The notes under the pieces: model-generated
Database searches by the model: none
The model's input: only the letters and a program-made list of their open reading frames with translations
Told to the model about the DNA's origin: nothing
Position numbers and translations under genes: made by a program
NCBI GenBank assembly: GCA_037176705.1
Contig: CM073889.1
Coordinates: forward strand, 55,111,596 to 55,175,595
Length of the DNA: 64,000 bases
Direction of reading: 5' to 3'
DNA from: Molossus alvarezi
Taxonomy: Eukaryota; Chordata; Mammalia; Chiroptera; Molossidae
Shown: one piece after another, positions 10,642-23,190 of the stretch
Layout: every line of letters begins with the position of its first letter
Position numbering within the stretch: position 1 is the stretch's first letter

Positions 10642-11057
10642 AGTATCAACTATCTTTAATAGTCATTTAAGATCCCATGATTTGATGTCTTATAGTTTAT
10701 TTGCCAAGTTTCCTATAATTGGAAAGTTAGCTTTTTTTCTGTTTAACAGGATAATATTCATCTCTTTATATATAACTTTTTATATACTCTCAATAGATTT
10801 TCTGAAGTAAAAATCTATTTTTAAATTTATTTTAATTTTAATTTTTTAATTTACCTTTATTGTTGAAAGTATTACAGTTGTCCTCCCATTTCTCCCCATT
10901 GACTCCCTCCTCCCTGCTCCCACACCCTTCCTGGCTTCCACACACTACTGTCTGTGTCCATTGGTTTTGCATATATGCATTTAAGTTCTTTGGTTTATCT
11001 CTTCCTAAACACCCTCTTCCCTCTGAGGTCTGTCAGTCTAACAACAAATTTGTACTT

Positions 11058-11284
11058 TAAAATAAAAAAGTTTTTATTGATTTTTTTTTTTTTTTAAGAG
11101 AGAAAGGAAGGGGGAGAGAGATAGAAACATTGATGTAAGAGAGAAACATCAACCGACTGCCTCCTGCACGCTCCCTACTGGGGATCAAGCCCACAACTTG
11201 GGCATGTGCCCTGACTGGGAATCCAATTCGGACATCTCAGTCCATGGGATGACACTCAATTCACTGAATGACACTGGCTGGGCC
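11058..11284 (-). mobile_element. Ves SINE in HAL1 3'UTR
   Basis: Tail-type 'tttttattgattttt' with an agagagaaaggaagg body and a head ending cactggctgggcc. An 11-bp perfect duplication, aatttgtactt, is at 11047-11057 and 11285-11295. The same HAL1 sequence is uninterrupted at about 23411-23421, which confirms the boundaries. Confidence 0.9.
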
Positions 11285-11697
11285 AATTTGTACTTCTTAA
11301 TCGCTTCTCCTTTTATGCCCATTCCCCCCCACCCTCCCCCATCTGGCAACCATCAAAAAGTCTTTTGTATCTATGAGTCTGTTTCTGTTCTTCTTGTTCA
11401 TTTGGTTTGTTGATTCAGTTGTTGATAGATATATATTTATTGCCATTTTATTGTTCATGTTTTTGTTCTTCAATAAGACCCTTTAACATTTCATATAATA
11501 CTGGTTTGGTGGTGATAAACTCCTTTAGGTTTTTTTTTTTTTGGCTGGGAAATTTTTGGTATATCCATAGATTCTAAATGATAGCTTTGCAGGTTAGAGT
11601 AATCTTGGTTTTAAGCCCTTGCTTTTCATCACTTTGAATATATCTTGCCAATCCCTTCTGGCCTGAAAAGTTTCTTTTGAGAAATAGGCTAACAGTC

Positions 11698-12153
11698 TTA
11701 TGGGAGCTCCTTGTAGGTAACTAACTGCTTTTTTCTGCTGCTTTTAAAATTCTCTTTGTTTTTAATCTTTTGAATTTTAATTATGATGTGTTTTGGTGTG
11801 GACCTCTTTGGGTTCATCTTGTTTGGGACTCTCTGTGTTTCCTGGACTTGTAAGTCTGTTTTCTTCACCAAGTTAGAGAAGTATTCTGCCATTATTGTTT
11901 CAAATAGGTTTTCAATTTTTTGCTGTTTCTCTTCTCCTTCTGGCACCCCTCTGATGCAAATGTTGGCACACTTGAAGTCCCAGAGGCTCCTTACACTGTC
12001 CTCATTTTTTGGATTTTTTTTTTCTTTTTGCTGTTCTGATTGAGTGTGTTTTGCTTCCTTATATTCCAAATTGATAGTTTGATTCTCAGCTTCACCTACT
12101 CTACTGTTGATACCATGTAAATTATTCTTTATTTTAGTTAGTGCATCCTTCAT
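11698..12153 (-). pseudogene. HAL1 ORF1 remnant
   Basis: A 151-residue open stretch similar to L1 ORF1 protein, the RNA-binding chaperone of LINE elements. It has an N-terminal acidic coiled-coil-like part (SRVGEAENQTINLE) and the RRM-domain stretch ([25 protein letters not shown], then IIIKIQKIKNKENF). The usual LRDFV/PALQE C-terminus lies beyond the stop in other frames, so the gene is broken. Flanking sequence on both sides continues the family in other frames. Confidence 0.75.
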
Positions 12154-12449
12154 TTATGACTGGTCCTTTTTTATGCCCTTGAGGTCCTCACTAAGTTCCT
12201 TGAACATCCTTTTAACCATGTTTTGAAATCTGCATCTGTTAGATTGCTTATCTCCATGTTTTAGTTCTTTTTTTCTGGAGTTCTGATCTGTTCTTTCATT
12301 TGGGACATGTTTCTTTGTCTCCTCATTTTGGCTTTCTCCCTGTGTTTGTTTCTATGTGTTAGGTTGCTAAGAGTTGCTAAGTCTCCTAGGCTTGATAGGG
12401 TGGCCTATTGTAATAAGTGTTTTGTAGGGTCTGGAAGCACAGCTTCCTT

Positions 12450-12715
12450 TCTTTTCTTTTGTTAATATTCACTCGAGGACATGCCTCCATTGGCTTTTAG
12501 ATAGATTAGAAGGGAGGGAGGGAGGGAGAGAGAGAGAGAAAGAAAGAAACATCCATATGAGAGAGACACAGAGATTGGTTACCTCCTACACGATCCCAAC
12601 TGGGGCCAGGGATTGAACCTGCAACCCAGGTACATGCCCTTGACTGGGAATAGAACCCATACCCCTTCTGTCCATGTCCTGATACTCTAACTGCTTAGCC
12701 AGCGCAGTCAGTGTG
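12450..12715 (-). mobile_element. Ves SINE in HAL1 5' region
   Basis: The tail attcactcgaggacatgcc, body gggagggagggagag, and a head ending gcttagccagcgcagtcag. Duplication: gcacagcttcctt at 12437-12449 and gcacagcctcctt at 12716-12728. Confidence 0.85.
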
Positions 12716-13570
12716 GCACAGCCTCCTTGATCACCCCAACTGGGCACTTTACACCCTTCTGTTGTGACTGAGTCTTGATTGTTGTTGGCACATCAATGGC
12801 AAGGATTTACTCAGGCTAATCAGCTGCAAGGACTTGGCTGTGCCCCCTGACCACCAGCCTCTGACTACCTTGGAGCATCATCTATGCAAGGACCCACCAC
12901 ACAGAGCAAGACTTACTTCAACAGGACTCTGGAACCCACTGAGCCCATCCCTTGTGTTGCTTGTGGAGGTGGTTGGGTCATGGTACTTTGATGTGGTCTG
13001 AAGCTGTCCTCTGGTTGAGTTTGCTCTGGGTTCTCCCAGGAGGCACAGGCCAAGGTCATCCACTGCCTGTCTTCTAAACCAGGGCTAGCTGTTGCTAGCG
13101 CCAGGCCTGGGGCCACTTAGGGACAGGTATGGGGCTCACAGAGGCCATATGCTGCTTGTTTGAGAGATTTTAGGAAAATCTGAAGCAAGAGCCAAGACAG
13201 GCCATTCCTATGGTGAAACCACTGGAGATAGCTTAGGTGGGCCCAGTATTTAGATGGGACAGGGCTTCAAGGAATCACCAGGGTGGGGCAAACAGTGTGA
13301 GCCACGTTCCTGGAGCCCCAGATACAGCGCCCATCTGCTGGCCTCATGGGGGAATGGCTTTCCAAAAGAACTACGGCCCCCACTGGCATGTCTGTCCATA
13401 TGTTGGAGAGAAAGCTGCTTCTCCAGTTCTCACCCCAATGCCAAACAATGAAGTTCTTCCCTGTATGTCTCTGGTGCCTTTCAAGCTGCCTCCCCCATGC
13501 TGGAGCCCAGAGGGAGCAAGTCCAAGTAGGTTGGTGCATGGGCTCTTTAAGAGGAACTTGAACTGCCCGA

Positions 13571-13826
13571 GCCTTGGCTGGTTTTGCTCAGTGGTTAGAG
13601 CATCAACCTATGGACCAAAGGGTTGTGGGTTTGATTTCTGGTCAAGGGCATGTACTTGGGTTGCAGGTTTGATCCCCAGCCCCATTGGGGTTATGTGGGA
13701 GGCAACCAATTGATGTGTCTCTCTCACATCGATGTTTCTCTCTTCCCCCTTCTCCTCTTCTGTTTCCCTCCCTCCCTTCCATTCTATCTAAAAATCAATG
13801 GAAAAATATCTTTTTATGGAAAAAAT
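13571..13826 (+). mobile_element. Ves SINE, sense, in HAL1 5'UTR
   Basis: The head gccttggctggttttgctc, a complete body with tctctcacatcgatgtttc, and tail aaaaatcaatggaaaaatat. The HAL1 copy at 25520 lacks this insertion, which defines it. Confidence 0.88.
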
Positions 13827-14275
13827 GAAGAGCTGCCTGGGATTCCAGCAGTTTTGGCCTTCCTCAGCCTCAATTCTCACTGGTTATTACAGCCAGAAGT
13901 TATGGGGACTCTCTTCCTGGCACTGGAACCCTGAGCTGGGGGGCCTGGTGTGGGGCTGGGATCCCTTGCTCTTTGAGAAGGACCTTCACAGCTCAGGTAT
14001 CTCTCCTGATTTTTATCCACCACATGCGAGTGTGGGACCAGCCCTTCCGCGCTTCCGTTCCTTCTACCAGTCTCGATGTGGCTTCTTTAATTTTGTAGTT
14101 GTAGGACTTCCTTCAGCTTGATTTCAGGCAGTTCTGAATGATGGTTTTTCTGTAGTTTAGTTGTAATTTTGATGTGGTGGTGGGAGAAGGTGAGTACTGT
14201 GTTTTCTTCCACCACCATCTTGAAGTAAAAGTTTTTAAATCTAAGCATATGAATGTTTTAATATCTGATGCTGTG

Positions 14276-14490
14276 GCCCAGCTGGTGTGGCTCAGTGGTT
14301 GAGTGTCAGTTCATGCACCAAGAGGTTGCTGGTTCGATTCCTGGTCAGGGCAGATGCCCAGACTGTGGGCCTGATCCCCAGGGGAGGACATGCATGCAGT
14401 GGCCAACCGCTGTTCTCTCTCAGTGATGTTTCTATGTCTCTCCCTCTCCCCTCTTCTCTCTCTAAAAATTAATAAAGAAAAATTATTTAA
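14276..14490 (+). mobile_element. Ves SINE, sense (AATAAA-tail type)
   Basis: The head gcccagctggtgtggctcag with the 'tgcaccaagaggtt' diagnostic block, CT-rich body and tail 'aaaaattaataaagaaaaa'. Confidence 0.85.
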
Positions 14491-14529
14491 AAAAATGTTA
14501 TGCTGTATATTACCAAATGTTTTGTTGTA

Positions 14530-14740
14530 TTTTTAAATCCTCACTCGAAGACAAACTTAGAGAGAGGAAGAGAGAGAGAGAGAAAGAAAGAAATATGGGC
14601 AACATCAATTGGTTGCCTTCTGTGCATGTCCCAACTTTGAATTGAACCAGCAACCCAGGTATGTGCCCTGACTGGGAATTGAACTGTAACCTTGTCGTGG
14701 GCAGGACGATGCTTAACCAACTGAGTCACTCCAGCCAGGC
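14530..14740 (-). mobile_element. Ves SINE, antisense
   Basis: The tail aaatcctcactcgaagac, GA-rich body and a head ending cactccagccaggc. Confidence 0.8.
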
Positions 14741-14935
14741 TTGGCTAAATGGTTTTTAAAAAGATACAGCCAATTTGTTAATGGTTCTAGCAATATGAAA
14801 CTGCTAGTTTCCCTATACCCTTGCCAATATTGTCATTAAATGCTATCAAATTGATTATGAAAGAAGATGAACCTTAAAAAAAAAAAAATCTAGTGATAGA
14901 GTGAGCAAATAAAGTAGCAAGAGCTAAAAGAATGA

Positions 14936-15019
14936 ATAGAATATATCTTACCTTGTCCTTTTCATGGACTTCTTGGGATAGAATATATCTTATCTTGTCC
15001 TTTTCATGGACTTCTTGGG
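14936..15019. repeat. 42-bp tandem duplication
   Basis: Two adjacent 42-bp units, 14936-14977 and 14978-15019 (start atagaatatatctta, end cttcttggg), differ at one base (tacctt versus tatctt). It is a local duplication in intron 3. Confidence 0.95.
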
Positions 15020-15224
15020 AAAAAAGATTGTTTTTCTGGTCCTTGTCCTTTTAGATTCAATATCTGTAGGGTTCTAGGTGTGTATTCATGGAAAGATACT
15101 TGAGTTAGTTAATGACCAGAAACGCTTTTTAAAACAAATTTTAGTGATAAAATTGGCAAAGAAGTGGGGGAATTGCAAAGGTATCTTCTTAAATTTTCTT
15201 GGACTGCACTGGGAGGCAGTACTT

Positions 15225-15475
15225 ACTATGTAGAAGTACAAAGCCAGAACTTTTGAAGACCTATTGCCACTTAGATTTATGACCTTGAACATGTCAATGA
15301 AAACTGCTAATTTTAGTTTTTTATTTTTATTTTTATTTGTAAAGTGGGGGATAAGTAGTACTTATTTTATTGTGTTATTTTGAGGATTAAATGAGATAAT
15401 GCATTTATTTGGAGCTCATAAAAGATTGTCTGACACTTATATATTTAGCTCCATAAATGTTAACTAAAAGTGTGT
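15225..15475 (+). repeat. MIR SINE, diverged
   Basis: Shows 'tatgaccttgaacatgtcaatg', 'tttgtaaagtgggggataagtag' and 'ttttgaggattaaatgagataatgc', the MIR block order in sense orientation. An AT-rich insertion (about 15308-15340) splits it. Confidence 0.7.
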
Positions 15476-15919
15476 TTCTTTTTTGAACTTTTCCAGGTAA
15501 GTCTTCTCCAGGTTAGAAAAATCCAGTAATGCTATGGATCATGCTTAATTTTAAATTTATTTGCTAGTTCATTGGAGATTGTCTTTATTAGATATTTCTT
15601 TTATTAGATCTTACATGTATTACCTTGTCAGAATTTTTCTTTCCTTACAATTTAAGTTTTTATTCATTTTAAAACTGAAAATTATTTTAAAAAGCGATTT
15701 AAAAGTTTATTGTAGAAATTTGAAAAATAAAAACTACCAGGAGAGAATTGACGGCGACTTCTAGACAGGATAGCAGAGTAGGTAAATGCTGTACTGCCTT
15801 TTCCTACAACCACATCAGAATTAAAACTAAATTGTAGAACAACCATCCTTTAGAACTACTTGGAGATTAGCTGAACAGAACTCCTATAACTAAGGGTATA
15901 AAGAAGAAGGCATGTTGAG

Positions 15920-16146
15920 CCCAGCTGGTGTGGCTCACTGGTTGAGCATCTACCCATGCACCAAGAGATTGCCGGTTCGGTTCCCAGTCAGGGCACATGC
16001 CTAGGTTGTGGCCCAGTCTCCAGTGGGGGGCATCCAGGAGGTGGCTAGTCGATGTTCTCTTGCATTGATGTTTCTATCTTCTTTCTCTCTCCCTTTTTCT
16101 TCCTCAAATCAATAAAGAAAAAATATTAACAACAACAACAACAAAA
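15920..16146 (+). mobile_element. Ves SINE in L1 5'UTR
   Basis: The head cccagctggtgtggctcac, CT-rich body and tail aaatcaataaagaaaaaat with an (AAC)n end. A perfect 13-bp duplication, aaggcatgttgag, is at 15907-15919 and 16147-16159. Confidence 0.92.
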
Positions 16147-16359
16147 AAGGCATGTTGAGAGTCGTAGGAGATGGTCTGAGATGTAAAATGGGCTGGTCCC
16201 TCATATGTGGCAATAAAGATTTGCGAGGGATATCTGAGCTGTGGAGGTCCCTCCTGAGGTGCAAGGGCTCCCAGCCCCATACTGGGCTTCTCAGGCCAGG
16301 CCGCCAGTACAGGAAAGAGGAATCCCCAGAATATATGGCTATGAAAAACATCAGGGATT

Positions 16360-16574
16360 GCCTGGTCAATGTGACTAAGTGGATTGAGCGTTGTCCCATG
16401 TACCAGGAGGTCACCAGTTGGATTCCCAGTCAGGGTACATGCCTAGGTTGCAGGCTTGATTCCCAGTGGGGTAGCATGCAGGTGGCAGCTGATGATGTTT
16501 CTTTCTCATTGATATTTCTATTTCTCCCTCTTCCTTTCTCTCTCTCTAAAACCAATAAAAACATATAAAAAACA
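16360..16574 (+). mobile_element. Ves SINE in L1 5'UTR
   Basis: A diverged head (gcctggtcaatgtgactaag), CT-rich body and tail aaaaccaataaaaaca. A duplication with two mismatches, gaaaaacatcagggatt / gaaaatcattagggatt, is at 16343-16359 and 16575-16591. Confidence 0.85.
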
Positions 16575-17976
16575 GAAAATCATTAGGGATTCTGTCCAGG
16601 TAAGACTGAGGGCTTATTGGCTGGTGGACTCATTGACTGAGCTCCTTTGCAGGGATAGCAGCTCAAAAAATACCAGGGACATATGGAAAGGGACTGAATT
16701 GTCTGTCTTCAGGGTGAGGGCTGGAGAGATAGCTCTGGCTGGGGCTGAAGTGCTGGATGTGCCATTGTTTCTTTGTTTAGTCCTTCCTCTACCCAGCCAG
16801 CAGGTACAAACATGTGTCAAATATGAGTCTCTATCAAACTCACTGTACCTTGGTGATTCCCTGAGAACCCAGTCCATTCAACAAGTGTACAGACTGGGAA
16901 CCTCTTTCAGTGGCTGTTACTCATAAGTAGCTGGCCTACTGTTCGCACTTCCCCAAAAATCTCTGAGAGGTCCATAAAGACCAAACAAACAGTGGCTGGC
17001 CTTAGCATGCCCTATACCTCTTACTAAATGACCCTAGTCTGGCACTACTGGCAGCTGGCCTTGGTTTGCAGCATAGCCACTCCCAGATACCTCCAAGCCC
17101 AGGATAGGCAGCTACCAACCACAGATCACTTTGTAGCTCCTAGCAAGTGGTCCTGTGCTAGGCACTGGCAGCAAATTACCTGGGTCTGTAATGGAACCTC
17201 TCCCAGGAGGCCCCAGAAATAATATTCCCTGTTAGCTAACTTCAAACCACACTAGAGTGCCACCCAATTAGCTCCACAAAGAACACAAAAGGTGTACTCA
17301 GCAGGCACCAGAGCCCTGATACAGCAAAATTCACTCTGTGGGGTCAGCCTCCCATAAACTATGTTTGTTGCAGTCATGGCCAGTTCTCACAGCCAGTCAC
17401 CTTGAGGGTCAGTCCCACTCACTGATGTGCCAACAGCAATTAAGGCTCAACTCTAGCAGGAGGGCACACACCACCCATACATGGAATGCACCTGGAGCAC
17501 CCTATTCAGGTAATCAGGGAGACTGTGCTACTGGCTCCACAGGACACCTTACTACATAAGATCACTGTTCCAAGACTGGGAGATGTAGCAGATCTACCTT
17601 ATTCATAAAAACAAACACAGGGAGGAAGCCAAAGTGAGCAATGAAATGTGTCCAAAAGAAAAGGATAGGATAAAACTCCAGAAAAGGAACTAAGTGAAAT
17701 GGATGCAAGCAGTTGACCAGATACAGAGTTCAAAACACTGGTTATAAGAATGTTCAATGGACTTAGGGGAAGAATAGATGAACTTAGTGAGAGTTTACAG
17801 AAGGAAATAGAAACCATAAAGAAGAACCAGTCAGAAATGAAGAATCCATTACATGGAATCAAGCAGATAAGACAAAACAGAGGGTAGAATCAGTGATTTG
17901 GAAGACAATGTAGCAGAAAACACCTATTTGGAACAATGAAAAGGAAAAGAACTTTAAGAAATGAGGATAGTTCTTC

Positions 17977-18133
17977 CTGACCAGGTAGTTCAGTTGGTTA
18001 GAGTGTGTTCCTGATACACCAAGGTTGAGGGTTCAATCCCTGGTCAGGGCACATACAAGAATCAACCAATGAATGCATAAATAAGTGGAACAGTGGATTG
18101 ATGTTTCTCTCCAAAATCAATACATTAAATAAA
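17977..18133 (+). mobile_element. Ves SINE, first of a three-SINE array
   Basis: The head tgaccaggtagttcagttgg with a short body lacking most of the CT-rich part, and tail ccaaaatcaatacattaaataaa. It is flanked by copies of the target gaggatag at 17963-17970 and 18136-18143. See the array at 17961-18646. Confidence 0.8.
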
Positions 18134-18145
18134 GAGAGGATAGGC

Positions 18146-18403
18146 CTCTGTCTGGTGTGGCTAAGTTGGGTCGAGCATTGTGCTGTACACCGGAAAGTCA
18201 TAGGTTCAAATTCTGGTAAGGGCAAATACCTAGGTTTTGGGTTTTGTTCTTGATCTCCCTGGTTGGGGTGTGTACAGGAGACAGCTGATTAGTGTTTCTC
18301 ACATAGATATTTCTCTCACCCTCTCTCTCTCTCCTCCCACCCTTCCTCCTCCCTTCTCCCTCCACCACTTACCCTCTCTCTAAAAAAATCAATGAAAGAA
18401 AAA
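18146..18403 (+). mobile_element. Ves SINE, second of the array
   Basis: The head ctctgtctggtgtggctaag, a long CT-rich body and tail aaaaaaatcaatgaaagaaaa. It sits between target copies at 18134-18143 and 18404-18413. Confidence 0.82.
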
Positions 18404-18417
18404 ATGAGGATAGTTTT

Positions 18418-18636
18418 GCCCTGCCTGGCTGATTCAGTTGGTTGGGGCATTGTCCTTTACACCCAAAGGTTGTGGGTTAAATTCCTGGTCAAGTCACATA
18501 CCTAGGTTGCAGGTTTAATCCCTGGATGGGGCATGTATGGGAGGCAGCTGATCAGTGTTTTTCCCTCACATTGATATTTTTCTCTCTCCTCCCCCTTTCC
18601 TCTCTCTAAAGTCAATAAATGTGATTTAAAAAAAAA
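18418..18636 (+). mobile_element. Ves SINE, third of the array
   Basis: The head gccctgcctggctgattcag, CT-rich body and tail aaagtcaataaatgtgatttaaa. It sits between target copies atgaggatag at 18404-18413 and 18637-18646. Confidence 0.85.
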
Positions 18637-19276
18637 ATGAGGATAGTTTAAGGGTCTTCTGGGATAACATTAAGCATAAACAACATTTGCATCATAGGCA
18701 TACCAGAGGAGAAGAGCAAGAGCAAGGAATCGATAACTATTTGTATAAATAATAATGGAAAACTTTCCTAACCTGGCAAAGGAAATGGACATACAATTTC
18801 AGTTAAGTGCCAGTAGCCCCGAACAAAATGAATCAACCCCAAGAGGCCCATACCAAGACATATCATTTAGAATCGTGGAGAAAGAACTTCTCAGAAAAGA
18901 AAAAGCTAAAGGAGTTCATCACCACTAAACCAGTAGTACAAGAAATGTTAAACAGACTTCTTGAAGAAGAGGAGGAGGAAAGAGGGGGGCAGGAGGGATA
19001 AAAAATATGAATAGTAAAATGGTAATACCTACATACCTATCGATAATTACTTTAAATGCAAATGGATTAAATGCTTCTATCAAATGACAGGCTGGTTGAA
19101 TGGATAAGAAAACCAGACCCATATGCATGTTGCCTACAAGAGACCCATTTCTGATGGAAAGACACACACAGATTGAAAGGAAAGAGATAGAAAATGTTTT
19201 ATGCAAATGGAAATAAAAAAGCTGGGGCAGCAATACCTATATTAGACAAAATAGACTTTAAAACAAAGTATATGAA

Positions 19277-19492
19277 ACTCAGCTGGTGTGGCTCAGTGGT
19301 TGAGCATTGACCCATGCACCAAGAGGTCACTGGTTCGATTCCCAGTCAGGGCACATGCCCAGGTTGTGAGCCAAATCCCTCGTTGGGGGCACGCAGGAGG
19401 TGGCCAGTTGATGTTCTCTCTCATCGATGTTTCTCTCTTTCTCTCCCTCTCTCTCTCTCTCTCTCAAATCAATAAAGAAAAAAGTAAGAAAT
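19277..19492 (+). mobile_element. Ves SINE in L1 ORF2
   Basis: The head ctcagctggtgtggctcag, the 'tgcaccaagaggtcactgg' block, and tail ctcaaatcaataaagaaaa. Duplication aaagtatatgaa / aaaggatatgaa is at 19265-19276 and 19493-19504. Confidence 0.9.
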
Positions 19493-20404
19493 AAAGGATA
19501 TGAAGAGAAAAAAGGACATTGCATAATGATAAAGGGATGAGTCCAACAAGAGGATGGATATAAATCATTTATGCACCCAGTGTAATAGTGCCTACTTACA
19601 TAGAGAAAATATCGATGGACTTCATGGAAGAGATGACAAAATACAGTCATAGTAAGGGACTTTAATATCCCATTGATATCAATGGATAAATGTTTCCACA
19701 CTGAAAACAAGGAAACAGTGGCCATAAGTGATATACTAGATTTGATGGATTTAATTGATATTTTTAGAACATTTCACCCCAGAGCAGCAGAGTACATATT
19801 CTTTTCAAGCTCACATAGAACATTTTCTAGGATACACCACATGTTGGGGCACAAAACAAGTCTTAATAAATTGAAGAACACTGAAATAATACCAAGCATC
19901 TTTGATCACCATGGTATGAAACTGGAAATCAATTCAGAAAAAAATACTGAAAAACACACAAACACATGGAGGCTACACAACATGCTGCTAAACAACAAAT
20001 GGGTTAACAACAAGATTAAGGAAGAAATCAGAAGATACCTTGAAACAAATGATAATGAAAAGGTGATGAACCATAATCTGTGGGACACAGCCAAAACAGT
20101 TCTGTGAAGGAAATTTATAGTATTAAGAGAGACCTACCTCAAGAAACAAGAAAACTCTTAAATAAACAATCTAACCTTACAACTAATGGAACCTGGAAAA
20201 GAACAAAGCCCAAAGTGATTAGAAGGGAGGAAGTAATAAAGGTCAGAGTAGAAACAAATGAAATAGGCTCCAAAATTATACAAAATGCAATGAAACCAAG
20301 AACTGGCTCTTTGGAAGGATAAAAACAAAAGAAACCCCTGCTAAACTTTTAACCATACTCATCAAGAAGAAAAGAGAGGACCCAGATAAATACAATTAGA
20401 AATG

Positions 20405-20615
20405 GCCCTAGATGGTGTAGCTTAGTTGGTTGATCATTGTTTCATGCACCAAAAGGTTGTTCAATTCCCAGTCAGGGCACATGCCCAGGTTGCAGGCTTC
20501 ATCCGTTGGTGGGGGGTGTGCAGGAAGCAGCTGATTGATGTTCCACTCTCACATTGATGTTTCTCTCTCTGTCCTCCCTTCCTTTCTCTAAAAATCAATA
20601 AAAATATTTTAAAAA
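20405..20615 (+). mobile_element. Ves SINE, first of a pair (AATAAA-tail type)
   Basis: The head gccctagatggtgtagctt and tail aaaaatcaataaaaatatttt. Its target attagaaatg (20395-20404) recurs as atcagaaata (20616-20625). Confidence 0.85.
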
Positions 20616-20626
20616 ATCAGAAATAT

Positions 20627-20887
20627 GCCCTGGCCAGTTTAGCTCAGCAGTTAGAGCGTTGGCCTGTGTACTGAAGGGTCTCAGGTTCAATTCCCGTTCA
20701 AGGGCATTTACCCGGGTTGCAGGTTTGATCCCCAGCTCTAGTTGGGGTCGTGTGGGAGGCATCTAATCTATGTGTCTCTCTCAGATTGATGTTCTTCTCT
20801 CTCTTCCTCCCTCACTCACTCCCTTCCACTCTGTAAAAATTCAATGGAAAAATATCCTCAAGTGAGGATTAACCAAACAAACAAAAA
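20627..20887 (+). mobile_element. Ves SINE, second of a pair (GTGAGGAT-tail type)
   Basis: The head gccctggccagtttagctc, body and tail aaaaatatcctcaagtgagg with an (AAAC)n end. The target recurs as atcagaaatg at 20888-20897. The two members of the pair belong to different Ves tail types. Confidence 0.87.
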
Positions 20888-21503
20888 ATCAGAAATGAAA
20901 GAGAAGTGACAAACAACACCACAGAAACACAAAGAATTACAAGAAAGTACTAAGAAAAATTGTATGGCAATAAATTGGAAAACCTGGATGAAATGGATAC
21001 ATTTCTAGAAACATACAGTTTTCCAAAAGAATGAAAATCTGACCAGACTGATCACTACTAATGAAATTGAATCACGAAACAAAAAACTACCAACAAACAA
21101 AAAATCCTGTAATATATGGCTTCACAGGTGAATTTTACCAAACATTCAAAGAAGAATTATCATGTATCCTTTTAAAACTATTTTCAAAAATTCAAGAGGA
21201 GGGATGTTTTCAAGCTCATTTCATGAGTTCAGCATTACCCTGATTTCAAAACCAGATAGACAGTACAGAAAAAAGACAAAATTATAGGCCAATATCCGTA
21301 ATGAGCTTAGATGCAAAAATCTTCAACAAAATATTAGCTAGCACACTGAATTCAGCAATACATTAAAAAGATCATACCCATGATCAAATGGGATTTATTT
21401 CTGTGATACAAGATTGGTTCAATATCCACAAATCAATTAGATTAGACACCACATAAACAGAATGAAAGATGAAAACCATATCACATCAATAGATACAAAA
21501 AAG

Positions 21504-23067
<1,564 letters not shown>

Positions 23068-23190
23068 TAGTAGTAAGGAAGTAGAAAAGGGAAAGACTTT
23101 TTTTCTTTAATTTCTTGCAGTCATTGTTATCATTTTTTAAAAATTGCCAGTCCTTCTAGATGGAGAGAGAGAATACTGTCTTATCATTCT

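Larger units (their letters stand above)
10813..14220 (-). mobile_element. HAL1 (half-L1) retrotransposon, full span, copy 1
   Basis: Reading right to left: a 5' end with an AAGATGGTGG YY1-like motif (+ strand ccaccatctt, 14212-14221), a GC-rich 5'UTR, an ORF1-like coding region (about 12250-11450) and then directly an L1 3'UTR with no ORF2. ORF1 joined straight to the 3' end is the HAL1 definition. It is flanked by tgaagtaaaa at 10803-10812 and 14221-14230. Three later Ves SINEs interrupt it (11058-11284, 12450-12715, 13571-13826). Its collinear relative is at 23191-25920. Confidence 0.78.
15739..21503 (+). mobile_element. L1, sense, 5' end present, 3' part missing
   Basis: Starts with a gacggcgacttctagacaggatag 5' end typical of mammalian L1, followed by a long 5'UTR (to about 17580), ORF1 remnants (about 17600-18990) and ORF2 remnants from about 19000 on. 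The ORF2 part includes endonuclease blocks (IITLNANGLNAS near 19040, THISDGK... near 19140, FHPRAAEYIFFSS near 19775) and the reverse transcriptase N-terminus. It stops abruptly near 21503 inside RT, after a HINRMKDENHITSID-like stretch. The rest of ORF2 and the 3'UTR are absent and no target duplication is visible. Older than the minus-strand L1s, and interrupted by eight Ves SINEs. Confidence 0.78.

Noticed and set aside
13237..14121. Several overlapping open frames suggesting coding DNA
   Set aside because: They lie in the HAL1 5'UTR and a Ves SINE, on inconsistent strands and frames.
17961..18646. CRISPR-like array of short repeats and spacers
   Set aside because: The short repeats are target-site duplications between whole SINEs. 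The organism is a mammal.
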